This document shows, in pieces, positions 17,220-26,300 of a DNA stretch of 64,000 bases. The position numbers and the translations under genes are program-made. The DNA is from Oxalobacter sp. (lineage in GTDB: Bacteria; Pseudomonadota; Gammaproteobacteria; Burkholderiales; Burkholderiaceae_D): positions 1-64,000 of the forward strand of contig JAFWUI010000020.1 of NCBI GenBank assembly GCA_017524145.1, written 5' to 3'. How positions within the stretch are numbered: the stretch's first letter is position 1; every line of letters starts with the position of its first letter. Below the pieces are notes generated by a model. That model was given only the letters and a program-made list of their open reading frames with translations, made no database searches and had not been told where the DNA came from.

Positions 17220-17858
17220 TCACCGGTAATCAGTCCGTAAACTGATGATTGCCCAGGTTGCCTTTCCTTTCCAGGTATGCGGCTTGGCAAGTGCTGTGAG
17301 TGATCCAGGGACATCAGAAGGTTCTTCCGCATTGTACAGATACCCCTTCATCTGGATATTGCCATCAGGCAGCCTTTCTGCCTTTGTAACCTTCGCATAA
17401 TAGACCGGGTCGCCACCTGAGATGCCATCTGCCTTGTCGAAATAATAACGGACACCATCAGAATAATATAAGAAAGGCTTGCATTCCGGACACTCAGCCA
17501 GATCTGGATTGCGGACGCTCGGCAGGCTTTTCAGGTCATAATCGAAATAGCGTTTCAGGCTTTCTTTCACATAAGACCCATCAAGCGACGCATCGCCATA
17601 ACGGGTTTGCTCAGACCTGATGGTCCGGTTGAAATTGTTTATGAAATGATGCCAGATGGCGAAACGGATCATCCAATCAGGATGGTCTGGATCCAATATG
17701 TCTTTCGCCGTAAAAGTCCTCATCCGGACTTCTGTGAAGTTCGACAGAAAGGTGCTCATTTTCTTCATCTGGGCGGCAGAAAATTCACCGGCATGGGATG
17801 GCAGCGCCATCAGCAATGAGAAGAACACCGCTGCAATAAACGAGAATATCTTTTTCAT
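17220..17858 (-). CDS. Exported hypothetical protein
   Basis: A 212-residue protein with a clear signal peptide (MKKIFSFIAAVFFSLLMALP, cleavage near SHA-G). The mature domain is aromatic-rich and contains a CPECKP motif, TyrTyr-rich segments (FLYYSDGVRYYFDKADG) and a C-terminal beta-rich part (ATWAIISLRTDYR). Not recognised. ATG 17858 is chosen because it gives the signal peptide and has AAGGTGG eight bases upstream; the frame runs open to 18053 without support. Convergent with the kinase gene. Confidence 0.65.
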   Translation of the reverse strand: MKKIFSFIAAVFFSLLMALPSHAGEFSAAQMKKMSTFLSNFTEVRMRTFTAKDILDPDHPDWMIRFAIWHHFINNFNRTIRSEQTRYGDASLDGSYVKESLKRYFDYDLKSLPSVRNPDLAECPECKPFLYYSDGVRYYFDKADGISGGDPVYYAKVTKAERLPDGNIQMKGYLYNAEEPSDVPGSLTALAKPHTWKGKATWAIISLRTDYR

Positions 17859-18237
17859 AAACACTACCACCTTGCACCTGTTGAGTCCATCGAGGGCGCT
17901 CTTGGAAAAAGATGCTGTTTGAAGCAGGATTCCATCCTTCCCAAGAACGTATAGGCAGGATACACCATATTCCCGTTCCTTTTCAGTACAGCGCCGTTTT
18001 TGACAACCTGAAAGCAGTCGAAGATTCGCGTTGGGAGAATCACGATAAAGCATCAGATACCCAAGAGCTGCGCGATGGATGCGAGCCGGTATTAGGCATC
18101 ATTGCAGGACTTCAATCTTTCTATTCCAGATATGTTATGTGTCCTGTGCTCATGGGGAGTACAGATATTGCTGATGATGCCAATAGATAGAAGAATGGAT
18201 GATATGATGCAAGTGTTTCAACCTGAACAGGACTATC
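17859..18237. other. Intergenic region before the type III R-M operon
   Basis: About 380 bases separating the exported protein (minus) from mod (plus). A 92-codon plus-strand frame (17912-18190) crosses it but lacks a convincing ribosome site and recognisable motifs. No tRNA, repeat or insertion sequence seen. The mod promoter should lie in the AT-richer right-hand part (about 18110-18230). Confidence 0.35.
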
Positions 18238-19824
18238 ATGCCGACACTTGACTGGATTGGAAAAGACAAGGTTATCAACCATCATCAGGATGTCCCTTTC
18301 CGCGTGCTGGAAAGACAGTACAGCTACGATGAGAACGGTCAGCATCAAGCTGACAACGGCAGTGAGAACATGGTTATCCATGGCGATAACCTTGAAGCAC
18401 TCAAATCACTGCTTCCCAAATACGAAAACCGTGTGAAGTGCATCTATATCGATCCGCCGTACAACACGGGCAACGAAGGCTGGGTCTATAACGATAACGT
18501 CAACGACCCAAAAATCAGGAAATGGCTCGGTGAGGTCGTTGGTAAGGAAGGAGAAGACCTATCAAGACATGATAAGTGGCTCTGCATGATGTATCCCCGG
18601 CTTAGGCTGCTTCAAAAATTACTGGCAGACGATGGCGCAATTTTTATCAGTATTGATGATAATGAACAGGCAAATTTAAAATTAGTCTGTGACGAGATTT
18701 TTGGAAGAGTCAACTTCATTAATAATATTATCTGGCAGAAAATTCATAGTTTAAAAAATGATGCAAAGTATCTTTCTGAAAATCATGACTTCATTTTAGT
18801 TTATGCAAAATGTAAAGAAAAAATAGAATTAAAATTACTTCCCAGAACGGATACTATGAATGCTCGTTATAAAAATCCAGATAATGATTATCGTGGACCA
18901 TGGCAATCTGGGGATTTAGTTGCCAATGAAGAAAGAGCTAATGGATATTATGATGTTTTCTCTCCAACTACTGGAAAATCATTTAATGTTCCAAAAGGAA
19001 AACATTGGGTTTATTCTCAAGAAAATATGAATCAACTTATTGCTGATAATCGTATTTATTTCGGGAAAGATGGTAACGCCTTCCCAAGGAAAAAAAGATT
19101 TTTATCTGAGGTCATGGAAGGTAGAAAAGCTGATACTTTATGGTTGAGTGAAGAAGTTGGACATAATCAAGAAGGCAAAAGGGAAATTGTAAGCATATTT
19201 AATGATAAAAATGGCTTTAGTACACCTAAACCGATTCGCCTTATTTCAAAAATTATACAAATTGCTTCAGATAAAGATTCCTTGATTCTTGATTCATTTG
19301 CTGGTTCAGGAACAACTGCACATGCTGTCCTGAACTTGAATAAGACAGATGGCGGAAATAGAAGATTCATTCTTGTTGAATTAATGCCTTATGCTGACAC
19401 TATCACAGCTGAACGAATCAAACGGGTCATTTCTGGTTATGGTGAAGACAAAAAAGCGGTTGATGGTACTGGTGGTGATTTCAGCTATTATGAACTGGGC
19501 GAACCGTTATTGATTGATGACAATCTGAATGAATCAGTCGGCATTGAAAAAATCCGGGAATATATCTGGTACACTGAAACCAGACAGCCTTATTCTTCCC
19601 CTGAAAGCCAGACAGATTACCTGGGTACATATAATTTCACAGCTTATTACTTTCATTATGAACCTGATCAAGTCTGTGTGTTGGACTATGATTTCTTGGC
19701 AACCATCCAAGAAAAAGCAGACCGTTATGTGGTTTATGCAGACCGTTGTTCCTTGAGTGATGATGAATTGATGAAATTCGGTATCACCTTTAAGAAAATC
19801 CCCCGTGACATCACAAGGCTGTAG
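18238..19824 (+). CDS. mod: Type III restriction-modification DNA adenine methyltransferase
   Basis: The Mod subunit methylates adenine in one strand of an asymmetric site and supplies DNA recognition to the Mod-Res complex. The catalytic motif DPPY is at residues 72-75 and the AdoMet-binding FAGSGTT at 354-360, the beta-class order (catalytic motif first). The 528 residues are shorter than EcoP15I Mod (about 640). Nucleotides about 18650-19320, encoding the region between the two motifs that holds the target recognition domain, are very AT-rich, while both flanks have normal composition, which points to a swapped specificity domain. No simple-sequence repeat that could cause phase variation is seen. 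res follows after 13 bases. Confidence 0.93.
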   Translation: MPTLDWIGKDKVINHHQDVPFRVLERQYSYDENGQHQADNGSENMVIHGDNLEALKSLLPKYENRVKCIYIDPPYNTGNEGWVYNDNVNDPKIRKWLGEVVGKEGEDLSRHDKWLCMMYPRLRLLQKLLADDGAIFISIDDNEQANLKLVCDEIFGRVNFINNIIWQKIHSLKNDAKYLSENHDFILVYAKCKEKIELKLLPRTDTMNARYKNPDNDYRGPWQSGDLVANEERANGYYDVFSPTTGKSFNVPKGKHWVYSQENMNQLIADNRIYFGKDGNAFPRKKRFLSEVMEGRKADTLWLSEEVGHNQEGKREIVSIFNDKNGFSTPKPIRLISKIIQIASDKDSLILDSFAGSGTTAHAVLNLNKTDGGNRRFILVELMPYADTITAERIKRVISGYGEDKKAVDGTGGDFSYYELGEPLLIDDNLNESVGIEKIREYIWYTETRQPYSSPESQTDYLGTYNFTAYYFHYEPDQVCVLDYDFLATIQEKADRYVVYADRCSLSDDELMKFGITFKKIPRDITRL

Positions 19825-19837
19825 AGGAATCGTCATC

Positions 19838-22447
19838 ATGGAATTGAAGACTTATCAAAAACAGGTGATTGCCGATTTATCCCGTTATATGGCATTGCTG
19901 GATGAAGCGAAAGACAGCAGTCAGGCTTTCAAGTTGTTCTGGGAAGAAAAGGGCATTCCTGTTGGGTTGGGTGGTGTACCCGCCTATCAGCATATCCTGC
20001 CAGGCATTCCAACCATCTGCCTGAAGGTGCCGACAGGTGGGGGCAAGACATTCTTGGCATGTCATGCCATCAAGCCGGTTTTCGACCAGTTACCGCCAAC
20101 CAAGACAAGAGCAGTGGTTTGGCTTGTACCATCAGATGCCATCTTGACCCAGACATTGGCAGCACTCAGGAATCCGTATCATCCTTACCGCCAACGGATC
20201 AATGCTGACTTTAGCAGCCGTGTGGAGGTCTATACGAAGGAAGAACTGCTGAATGGTCAGAATTTCAATATGACTGCCATCAGTGAACAACTTTCTGTGA
20301 TGGTTCTTTCCTATGATTCTTTCAGGGGTAAGAAAGAGGCGTTGAAAGCTAAGCAGGAAAACAGCAATCTGGCACCAATAGCAAAAGCGTTGGGAACGCC
20401 AGATTTCCCAGTTGAAGATGCTGATGAAACCGCATTGATTCAGGTTATCAACCAACTTTCCCCTTTGGTTATTGTGGATGAAAGCCATCATGCTCGGAGC
20501 AAGCTTAGTAAGGAGATGCTTCAGAATTTCAATCCGTGCTTTGTATTGGATTTGACGGCAACACCGACCAAGGAAAGCAATATCCTCTGTTATGTCGATG
20601 CAGTCCAATTGAAAAAGGAAAGCATGGTGAAGCTTCCGGTGATTGTCTATAACCGGAAGAGCCAACAGGATGTCTTGTCAGATGCCATCGACCTGCGTAA
20701 CCATCTTGAACAGCTTGCCAAGATAGAAGAGAAAAACAGCCAGCTTTATATCCGTCCAATTGTGCTGTTTCAGGCACAGCCAAAAATCAGTGATGACAGT
20801 ACAACTTTTGAAAACCTACGGGATAAATTGATTGATGCGGGTATTCCGGCAGAACAGATTGCCATCAAGACTGCAAAGATTGATGAACTGAAAAACAAAG
20901 ACCTGCTGCGTTCAGATTGTCCTATCCGTTACATCATCACGGTCAATGCGCTCAGGGAAGGTTGGGATTGTCCGTTTGCTTACATTTTGGCATCACTTGC
21001 CAACAGGACCAGCAAGATTGAGGTTGAGCAGATTGTCGGACGTATCCTGCGCCAGCCATACACGAGAAAGCATAGCCAGCCACCGTTGAATTTGTCTTAT
21101 GTCCTAACCAATTCCAATGATTTCAAGTCAACCTTGGACAGTATTGTGGTTGGCTTGAATGGAGCAGGGTTCAGTGAAAAAGACTATCGCCTGGCAGAAG
21201 AACCTGCGTTGCCTAAAGTACAGGAAAATGCAAAATGGCAACAGCCTGAATTGAAGCCTGAACCAGATGAATTTGCTGAGATTGATACCTATGCATTGAA
21301 GGAAAAAGTACAAGCTTGGCAATACGATGGAAAAACTGTTCTCGAACAAAATACAGCAGTTGACAAGATGCTGGATACCGCTGTCAAGGAACAGGAAAAC
21401 TTTGAAAGCTATCTCCAGAACAGTGGAAATGCTGATCTTAATGTCCCTCAAGAGATTAAAGAAAAAATGTCTTATTTTGGAATCCAGCCGCAGTTTGCTG
21501 AAGAAGTCAGCAAAATCAGATTGCCACAGTTTTTCATAAAAAGACCGCCAAATATCTTTGAAAATGAGGAGTTTGTTCCTTTACAGCGTGACAGCTTATC
21601 TAAAACCTTCTCACTCAAGGGACAACCTTATCTAATCAATTTCAGCAGTGCTGACGATGAGATGACCCGTATTGACCTTGATGACCAGTCTGGCGGTACG
21701 CCCAAAGTCTTCAAGATGAATGAGAAAGAGCAGCAATATATCAAGCAGTATCTTTCAGACCAAAGTCCTGAAAAACGGATTAAGACCTGCAAGGCTATCG
21801 TTCAAAAACAGGTTGGCAAGATAGACCAAATCGATGACCGTGAATTGCGGGGATATGTTGATTTGGTTGTTGGACAAATGGACAGTAGCACTTTATCTGC
21901 ATTGGAAAAAGCACCACAGGCCTTTGCTAATCGCATCAAGGCATATATTGAGAAGCTTCTTGAACAACATTATGAGAAGGAATTCAATCGGCTGATTGAA
22001 ACAGGTGAGATTACCTGTCAACCAAACTGGGATTTTCCCAAGCAGATTGCGCCGTTACACCATACCAGTTCATATGGAAAGAGCCTTTATCAGGCGGAAG
22101 AAACGGTCAACAGTTTCGAATATTTGCTGATTCTGGAATTGACTGCACTGCCTAATGTCAGATGGTGGCACCGGAATCTGGCAAGGACTGGCTTCTGTAT
22201 CAATGGCTTCATCAGCCATTACCCTGATTTTATTGTCAAGACAGCATCAGGGAAAATCATCTTGATTGAAACAAAAGGCGACCATCTGAATAACGAGGAG
22301 AACCAGAAAAAACTAATTCTTAGCCGAAGATGGCAGGATAAGGCTGGCGAGAATTACCGTTATTACATGGTGTTCCAGAACAAGGCACCTGATATGGAAG
22401 GAGCGAAGACGATGATGGGGTTCTTGGAAATCATGAATAAATTGTGA
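19838..22447 (+). CDS. res: Type III restriction endonuclease/helicase subunit
   Basis: The Res subunit couples ATP-driven translocation to DNA cleavage. The 869-residue protein has Walker A PTGGGKT (65-71), DESHH (about 214-218), the downstream helicase motifs LDLTATP and EVEQIVGRILRQP, and a C-terminal PD-(D/E)xK nuclease centre (HYPDFIV then IETKGDH, about 797-813). All key motifs are intact. ATG 19838 has AGAGGA upstream and starts with the family-typical LKTYQ; the frame opening at 19805 overlaps mod. It forms an operon with mod upstream and the KAP gene downstream (28 bases). Confidence 0.94.
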   Translation: MELKTYQKQVIADLSRYMALLDEAKDSSQAFKLFWEEKGIPVGLGGVPAYQHILPGIPTICLKVPTGGGKTFLACHAIKPVFDQLPPTKTRAVVWLVPSDAILTQTLAALRNPYHPYRQRINADFSSRVEVYTKEELLNGQNFNMTAISEQLSVMVLSYDSFRGKKEALKAKQENSNLAPIAKALGTPDFPVEDADETALIQVINQLSPLVIVDESHHARSKLSKEMLQNFNPCFVLDLTATPTKESNILCYVDAVQLKKESMVKLPVIVYNRKSQQDVLSDAIDLRNHLEQLAKIEEKNSQLYIRPIVLFQAQPKISDDSTTFENLRDKLIDAGIPAEQIAIKTAKIDELKNKDLLRSDCPIRYIITVNALREGWDCPFAYILASLANRTSKIEVEQIVGRILRQPYTRKHSQPPLNLSYVLTNSNDFKSTLDSIVVGLNGAGFSEKDYRLAEEPALPKVQENAKWQQPELKPEPDEFAEIDTYALKEKVQAWQYDGKTVLEQNTAVDKMLDTAVKEQENFESYLQNSGNADLNVPQEIKEKMSYFGIQPQFAEEVSKIRLPQFFIKRPPNIFENEEFVPLQRDSLSKTFSLKGQPYLINFSSADDEMTRIDLDDQSGGTPKVFKMNEKEQQYIKQYLSDQSPEKRIKTCKAIVQKQVGKIDQIDDRELRGYVDLVVGQMDSSTLSALEKAPQAFANRIKAYIEKLLEQHYEKEFNRLIETGEITCQPNWDFPKQIAPLHHTSSYGKSLYQAEETVNSFEYLLILELTALPNVRWWHRNLARTGFCINGFISHYPDFIVKTASGKIILIETKGDHLNNEENQKKLILSRRWQDKAGENYRYYMVFQNKAPDMEGAKTMMGFLEIMNKL

Positions 22448-22475
22448 TTGATATTTTATAGTAATATGAATATAT

Positions 22476-23774
22476 ATGGAATATTCAGAATTAACAGGTA
22501 GTGATTTGTCTCCTACGCCTGAAAATATAGAAAAAACCTTCAATGAAGATTCAATAGGCAGGAATAATGAAGTATATTCTTTTATTAAAATATTAAGAAA
22601 AATACAAAATGATTCCTGTGTTATTGCTCTTGATGGTTCTTGGGGAAGTGGAAAAACTTTCTTTGTAAAACAGGCTCAAAGTTTATTAGAAAAAGAAAAT
22701 TCTAAGAGTGATGTAAAATTTATTCCAATTTATTATGACGCATGGGAAAATGATGATGAAATAGATCCTATTTTATCTATTGTTTATGAAATTGTAACCA
22801 AAATAAATAGTTCGTTCAAAAATTTATCTGATAAAACTGTCAAGATTACTTCTTTTTTGGCTCCTTGGATTGATTTAGCAGGTAATACAGCTCTTGGTGT
22901 TATTGGTATCCCGGGATTTTTTAAAATTGAAAAACTGCTTGATGTTTTTAAAGAAGATGAGACTTTAAAAAATGTTAAAAGCAATGTCACTTTAAAAGAT
23001 TCAGTTAAAAGTTTTATCAATAGCCTTATTCAAAAACAAGGTGATAGACTTATATTTTTTATTGATGAATTAGACAGGTGTAAACCTAGTTATGCAGTTA
23101 AGTTGTTGGAAAGGATAAAACATTATTTTGATAACAAAAATTGTACATTCATTTTTTCGATTGATATTGTTCAATTGCAAAGTGTCTTAAAGCAATATTA
23201 TGGGAGTGATTTTGATGCTCTTAGATACTTAGATCGTTTTTTTGATTTTAGAATATCGTTACCTGATGCTGATATTGAAAAATATTGTCAATCTATTGGA
23301 TTAAAAAATGATTCGGATACATACAATAAAATTTCTCTTGCCTTAATAAAAAAATATAATTTTACCTTAAGAGAAATATCTAGGTATAACAGAATGCTGA
23401 AAATGGCATTTAATCCATATAAAAAATATTCGTATGGTTTTCCTGAAGATAAAGCAAATAGTTTTTGCAGGTATGTAGTAACTCCTATTGTTATAGCATT
23501 AAAAATGCATAACAGTAAAATTTACTTTGATTTTATTAATGGGAAAAATTTTAATCCATTATTAGAAATTCTTATGGAAACAAATCTTGTAAATAGATAT
23601 TTAGAAAAATCTTCTAATGAAGACTATCGTTCAAGGATTGGTGAAATTTATAATGTTCTTTTTGTAAAACAGAATTATGAACTAATTGAAGGTATGCAAT
23701 TTTATTACTCATCTCGAAATGAGCTTCTAAAATTAACAAATTTCTTATCTAAAATTTCGCCTATAATGGAATAA
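22476..23774 (+). CDS. KAP-family P-loop NTPase
   Basis: A 432-residue predicted ATPase of the KAP group (named for Kidins220/ARMS and PifA). Walker A GSWGSGKT is at 54-61, the family-typical YYDAWEND at 87-94, and Walker B LIFFIDELDRCKPSYAV at 192-208. A mildly hydrophobic stretch (about 126-150) sits between them, where KAP proteins often carry membrane segments. Base composition is far more AT-rich than res upstream, indicating separate acquisition. Known relatives include phage-exclusion protein PifA and QatA of the Qat defence system, so a role as an accessory antiviral gene of this R-M operon is a fair inference, unproven. A terminator follows. Confidence 0.85.
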   Translation: MEYSELTGSDLSPTPENIEKTFNEDSIGRNNEVYSFIKILRKIQNDSCVIALDGSWGSGKTFFVKQAQSLLEKENSKSDVKFIPIYYDAWENDDEIDPILSIVYEIVTKINSSFKNLSDKTVKITSFLAPWIDLAGNTALGVIGIPGFFKIEKLLDVFKEDETLKNVKSNVTLKDSVKSFINSLIQKQGDRLIFFIDELDRCKPSYAVKLLERIKHYFDNKNCTFIFSIDIVQLQSVLKQYYGSDFDALRYLDRFFDFRISLPDADIEKYCQSIGLKNDSDTYNKISLALIKKYNFTLREISRYNRMLKMAFNPYKKYSYGFPEDKANSFCRYVVTPIVIALKMHNSKIYFDFINGKNFNPLLEILMETNLVNRYLEKSSNEDYRSRIGEIYNVLFVKQNYELIEGMQFYYSSRNELLKLTNFLSKISPIME

Positions 23775-23794
23775 ATTTAATTAGGGGAAATAAG

Positions 23795-23823
23795 AAAACG
23801 CTGTCAAAGACAGCGTTTTTTTT
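23795..23823 (+). terminator. Rho-independent terminator of the mod-res-KAP operon
   Basis: Stem AAAACGCTGTC / GACAGCGTTTT with an AAA loop and a run of eight T, 20 bases after the KAP stop codon. Its strength shows that the KAP gene is the last of the operon. Confidence 0.93.
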
Positions 23824-23951
23824 CATAATATTTGTTGTAGTACAATAAGGGGGAGATTCCCTACTCCTTTCAACGCAAGAAGCTATATCTAGACATCTGT
23901 TAATTGTACTACCTTCAAGGAATCATTCTACCAAGCCAGCAAGCAATAGCT

Positions 23952-24815
23952 TCATCTCTCCGCTTTTACCCGCTGGACCAAGACAATGCCGGAAAGGATC
24001 AGCACCATGCCGATTCCTATGGTGAGGGTCAGTTGTTCACCTAGGCAGAGGCAGCCGGAAAGCACACCGACTGCAGGAACGGCAAGGACTGAGACTGCTG
24101 CTTTTCCGGCTTCCATATGGGTCAGGACATAGCACCATAAGAGGAATGCTACGGCTGAGGCAAGGATGCCGTTGTAGGCGACACAGCCGATGGATAGAAG
24201 TGTCCACTCTGCCTCGAAAGAACCGGTTGCTACGGTGTAGCCGATGAGGGTTACTGCGGCTGCCGTCATCTGCCAGGCGGTCAATGACATCATGTCGCAT
24301 TCCATGAGTTTGGCTTTCATGATGATGCTTGAGACTGCCCAGATGACTGCGACTGAAATGCCAAGGAGTATCGCCCACAGGTTGCCGGAAAGCTCGATGT
24401 TCATCAGGATGGCTATGCCGGTGATGCTGATGGCTATCCCGGCGACTTTCTGCAGGGTCAAGCTTTCTTTCAGGAATATCCTTGCGAGGATGGCGACCCA
24501 TATCGGCATCGTATAGGTCAGGATTGCCATCAGGCCGGAACCGATGTATTTGAGGCAGACCTGGATGGCGACGTTGCAGAAGGCAATCTGCATGGCGCCG
24601 GTCAGGATGATCCATGGCCATAGGTGCTTCGGCGGCAGGGGGCTGCGGTGGATCAGGGCGATGGCCAATAGGATCAGGGCGCCTGAGGTGAAGCGGAGTG
24701 CGGCAAAGAAGGACGGGGCGAAGAAATCGTTGGCGGTCTTCATCACGACGAAGTTGAAGCCCCAGAATAGCCATAGGGGAAGAAGGGCGTGGAATGGTGT
24801 CCTGTTGCCGGTCAT
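23952..24815 (-). CDS. EamA/DMT-family metabolite transporter
   Basis: A 287-residue inner-membrane protein with about ten hydrophobic segments and two EamA repeats (FVVMKTAND near 20-28 and VIWAVSSIIMKAKL about 160 opening the halves). The drug/metabolite transporter superfamily exports amino acids, nucleosides or other small compounds; the substrate cannot be told. ATG 24815 is chosen; the longer open frame to 24998 reads through the tRNA-Leu gene and is an artefact. Lies 23 bases downstream of tRNA-Leu on the same strand and may share its transcript. Confidence 0.9.
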   Translation of the reverse strand: MTGNRTPFHALLPLWLFWGFNFVVMKTANDFFAPSFFAALRFTSGALILLAIALIHRSPLPPKHLWPWIILTGAMQIAFCNVAIQVCLKYIGSGLMAILTYTMPIWVAILARIFLKESLTLQKVAGIAISITGIAILMNIELSGNLWAILLGISVAVIWAVSSIIMKAKLMECDMMSLTAWQMTAAAVTLIGYTVATGSFEAEWTLLSIGCVAYNGILASAVAFLLWCYVLTHMEAGKAAVSVLAVPAVGVLSGCLCLGEQLTLTIGIGMVLILSGIVLVQRVKAER

Positions 24816-24838
24816 TTTGACGGTATCTGCTTTTGATG

Positions 24839-24923
24839 TGGTGCAGAGGAGGGGACTCGAACCCCTACACCTTTCGGCGCCAGAACCTAAATCTGGTGCG
24901 TCTACCAATTCCGCCACCTCTGC
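24839..24923 (-). tRNA. tRNA-Leu (anticodon UAG)
   Basis: On the minus strand: acceptor GCAGAGG pairs with CCTCTGC, anticodon arm CCAGA-TTTAGGT-TCTGG gives UAG, an extra arm typical of class II tRNA (GCGCCGAAAGGTGT), T-loop GGGGTTCGAGTCCCC, encoded CCA. 85 nt. Confidence 0.95.
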
Positions 24924-25216
24924 ATTGAAGCGAACGTATTCTACTGCATTTAGCGGGTATTGGGCAGGGTAGGTCAAAATGACTGGTGCTGATTTCATAA
25001 CATCCAGAATGTTTAGAGATTCTGTATATTTATTCTATATTGAAATAAGTTGTAAATATCAATGTCATGATTGCCATCTTGTTGATTTTTTGAGAAGACC
25101 ATGATAGTCTGTGAAAACACTTAACCTATTGGTTATGTTAAAATATGAAATGAAAATTCTGGACGCCAAAATATAATATTAAAATAGGATAAAATAAAAG
25201 GGAAATAGGTGATGAA

Positions 25217-25579
25217 ATGATGACGGCTCTAGGGCAATTTTTAAGAAAATTGAGGATAGACCAACGTGAGTTGATGAAAGACATGGCTGACAAGTTGGGG
25301 GTTTCCCCTTCTTTTCTGTCGTCTGTTGAAAATGGCAAGAAAAGTATGCCTTCTGCTTGGAATGGCAAAATCTGTGAGCTTTACTCACTGACAGAAGAAC
25401 AACAGCATGAATTTTCAAAGGCAATTGCCAATAGTGAAAAAAGTATTGAAGTAGATTTTTCAGGAGTTTCTTCAGAAGGAAGTTCACTGGCGGTTTCTTT
25501 TGCTAGAAAGTTGCCTACGTTCAACGAATCACAGATTAAGGCACTTCAAAAAATTATCCTGGAAAGGAGAAAACGATAA
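25217..25579 (+). CDS. Xre-family HTH regulator paired with ImmA/IrrE protease
   Basis: A 120-residue protein with an N-terminal lambda-repressor-type HTH (about residues 5-60: LGQFLRKLRIDQRELMKDMA, then LGVSPSFLSSVENGKKSM) and a C-terminal polar tail. It overlaps the ImmA/IrrE gene by one base (TAATG), the classic arrangement in which the peptidase cleaves or controls the repressor, or in which the pair acts as a toxin-antitoxin unit (COG2856 type). An inverted repeat AACC-TATT-GGTT near 25121-25132 upstream could be its operator. ATG 25217 or 25220 are equivalent. Confidence 0.85.
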   Translation: MMTALGQFLRKLRIDQRELMKDMADKLGVSPSFLSSVENGKKSMPSAWNGKICELYSLTEEQQHEFSKAIANSEKSIEVDFSGVSSEGSSLAVSFARKLPTFNESQIKALQKIILERRKR

Positions 25580-26118
25580 TGGGAATATTTACAGCAAAAC
25601 CTCTTTCCTATAAGGACATCTTTGATGAAGCCATGGCACTAAGAAGGACATTGGAAATTCCAGATAATATGGCGTTTCCAGTCTTGAGATTCATTGAGCA
25701 TGTCATACCGTTAATTTTTCCAGAATTTAATTTCAAGATAGTCAAAAATCATGAACTTCCTGACTCTTACGCTTCGACTAATCCCCTTCATGGGGTCTTG
25801 TCAGTACGCGAAGAAGTTTATGTTGGGGCAACGCGTGATAGCCCAAGAGACCGGTTCACTATCGCACATGAACTGGGTCATCTTATTCTTCATGGTCCTG
25901 AATCGATTGTTTTTCATCGAAAAGAGAATATGGAATCAATCAAGGCATATGAAAATCCAGAATGGCAGGCAAATGTTTTTGCAGCAGCCTTACTCATGCC
26001 TCCAGATAACGTTATCAATATGACCGTTGAAGAAATTCAACAGACTTACAAGGTTTCAAAAACCGCAGCAGAATTCCATCTTAAAAATGTGAAGAAACAA
26101 TACGGAGAAAAAATGTGA
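25579..26118 (+). CDS. ImmA/IrrE-family metallo-endopeptidase
   Basis: A 179-residue zinc protease of the ImmA/IrrE (COG2856) family. The HExxH site AHELGHLILH has H97, E98 and H101; NPEWQANVFAAALLMP (about 127-142) is the family's third-ligand helix. In ICEBs1 and Deinococcus, family members cleave an Xre repressor in response to DNA damage. Translation is coupled to the upstream Xre gene by a TAATG overlap. A hairpin with an 11-bp stem follows at 26134-26176. Confidence 0.9.
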   Translation: MGIFTAKPLSYKDIFDEAMALRRTLEIPDNMAFPVLRFIEHVIPLIFPEFNFKIVKNHELPDSYASTNPLHGVLSVREEVYVGATRDSPRDRFTIAHELGHLILHGPESIVFHRKENMESIKAYENPEWQANVFAAALLMPPDNVINMTVEEIQQTYKVSKTAAEFHLKNVKKQYGEKM

Positions 26119-26133
26119 CGATTCATTAATAGA

Positions 26134-26176
26134 AAACGCATTGAAATGCTGGTGCGAACAGCAAATCAATGCGTTT
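26134..26176 (+). terminator. Hairpin after the ImmA/IrrE gene
   Basis: Perfect 11-bp inverted repeat AAACGCATTGA / TCAATGCGTTT with a 21-base loop, 15 bases past the stop codon. There is no clean T-run, so it may be a Rho-independent terminator of weak type or a processing/operator element. Confidence 0.45.
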
Positions 26177-26300
26177 GGGGTACTGCTAGATTTTTGCACT
26201 TGTGGATGGTGCTCTTGGATTCTGGCATATCCCCTTGGGGTGAGTCAATTTTTCATTGACTTTATGAAGACTTTTGCCTATGGGGCAGAAAGGGCTGTTT

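Noticed and set aside
17912..18190. 92-codon plus-strand frame before mod
   Set aside because: No clear ribosome site or recognisable domain; kept only as an intergenic note.
18238..19824. Phase-variable mod gene
   Set aside because: No tetra- or pentanucleotide repeat tract was found inside or just before the gene.
24816..24998. N-terminal extension of the DMT transporter
   Set aside because: The extra 61 residues are a translation of the tRNA-Leu(UAG) gene and its flank.
24839..25216. tRNA-Leu(UAG) as insertion site of the defence genes
   Set aside because: Its 3' end faces the DMT transporter, not the Xre/EndoU block, no integrase lies nearby and no repeat of its 3' end was noticed.
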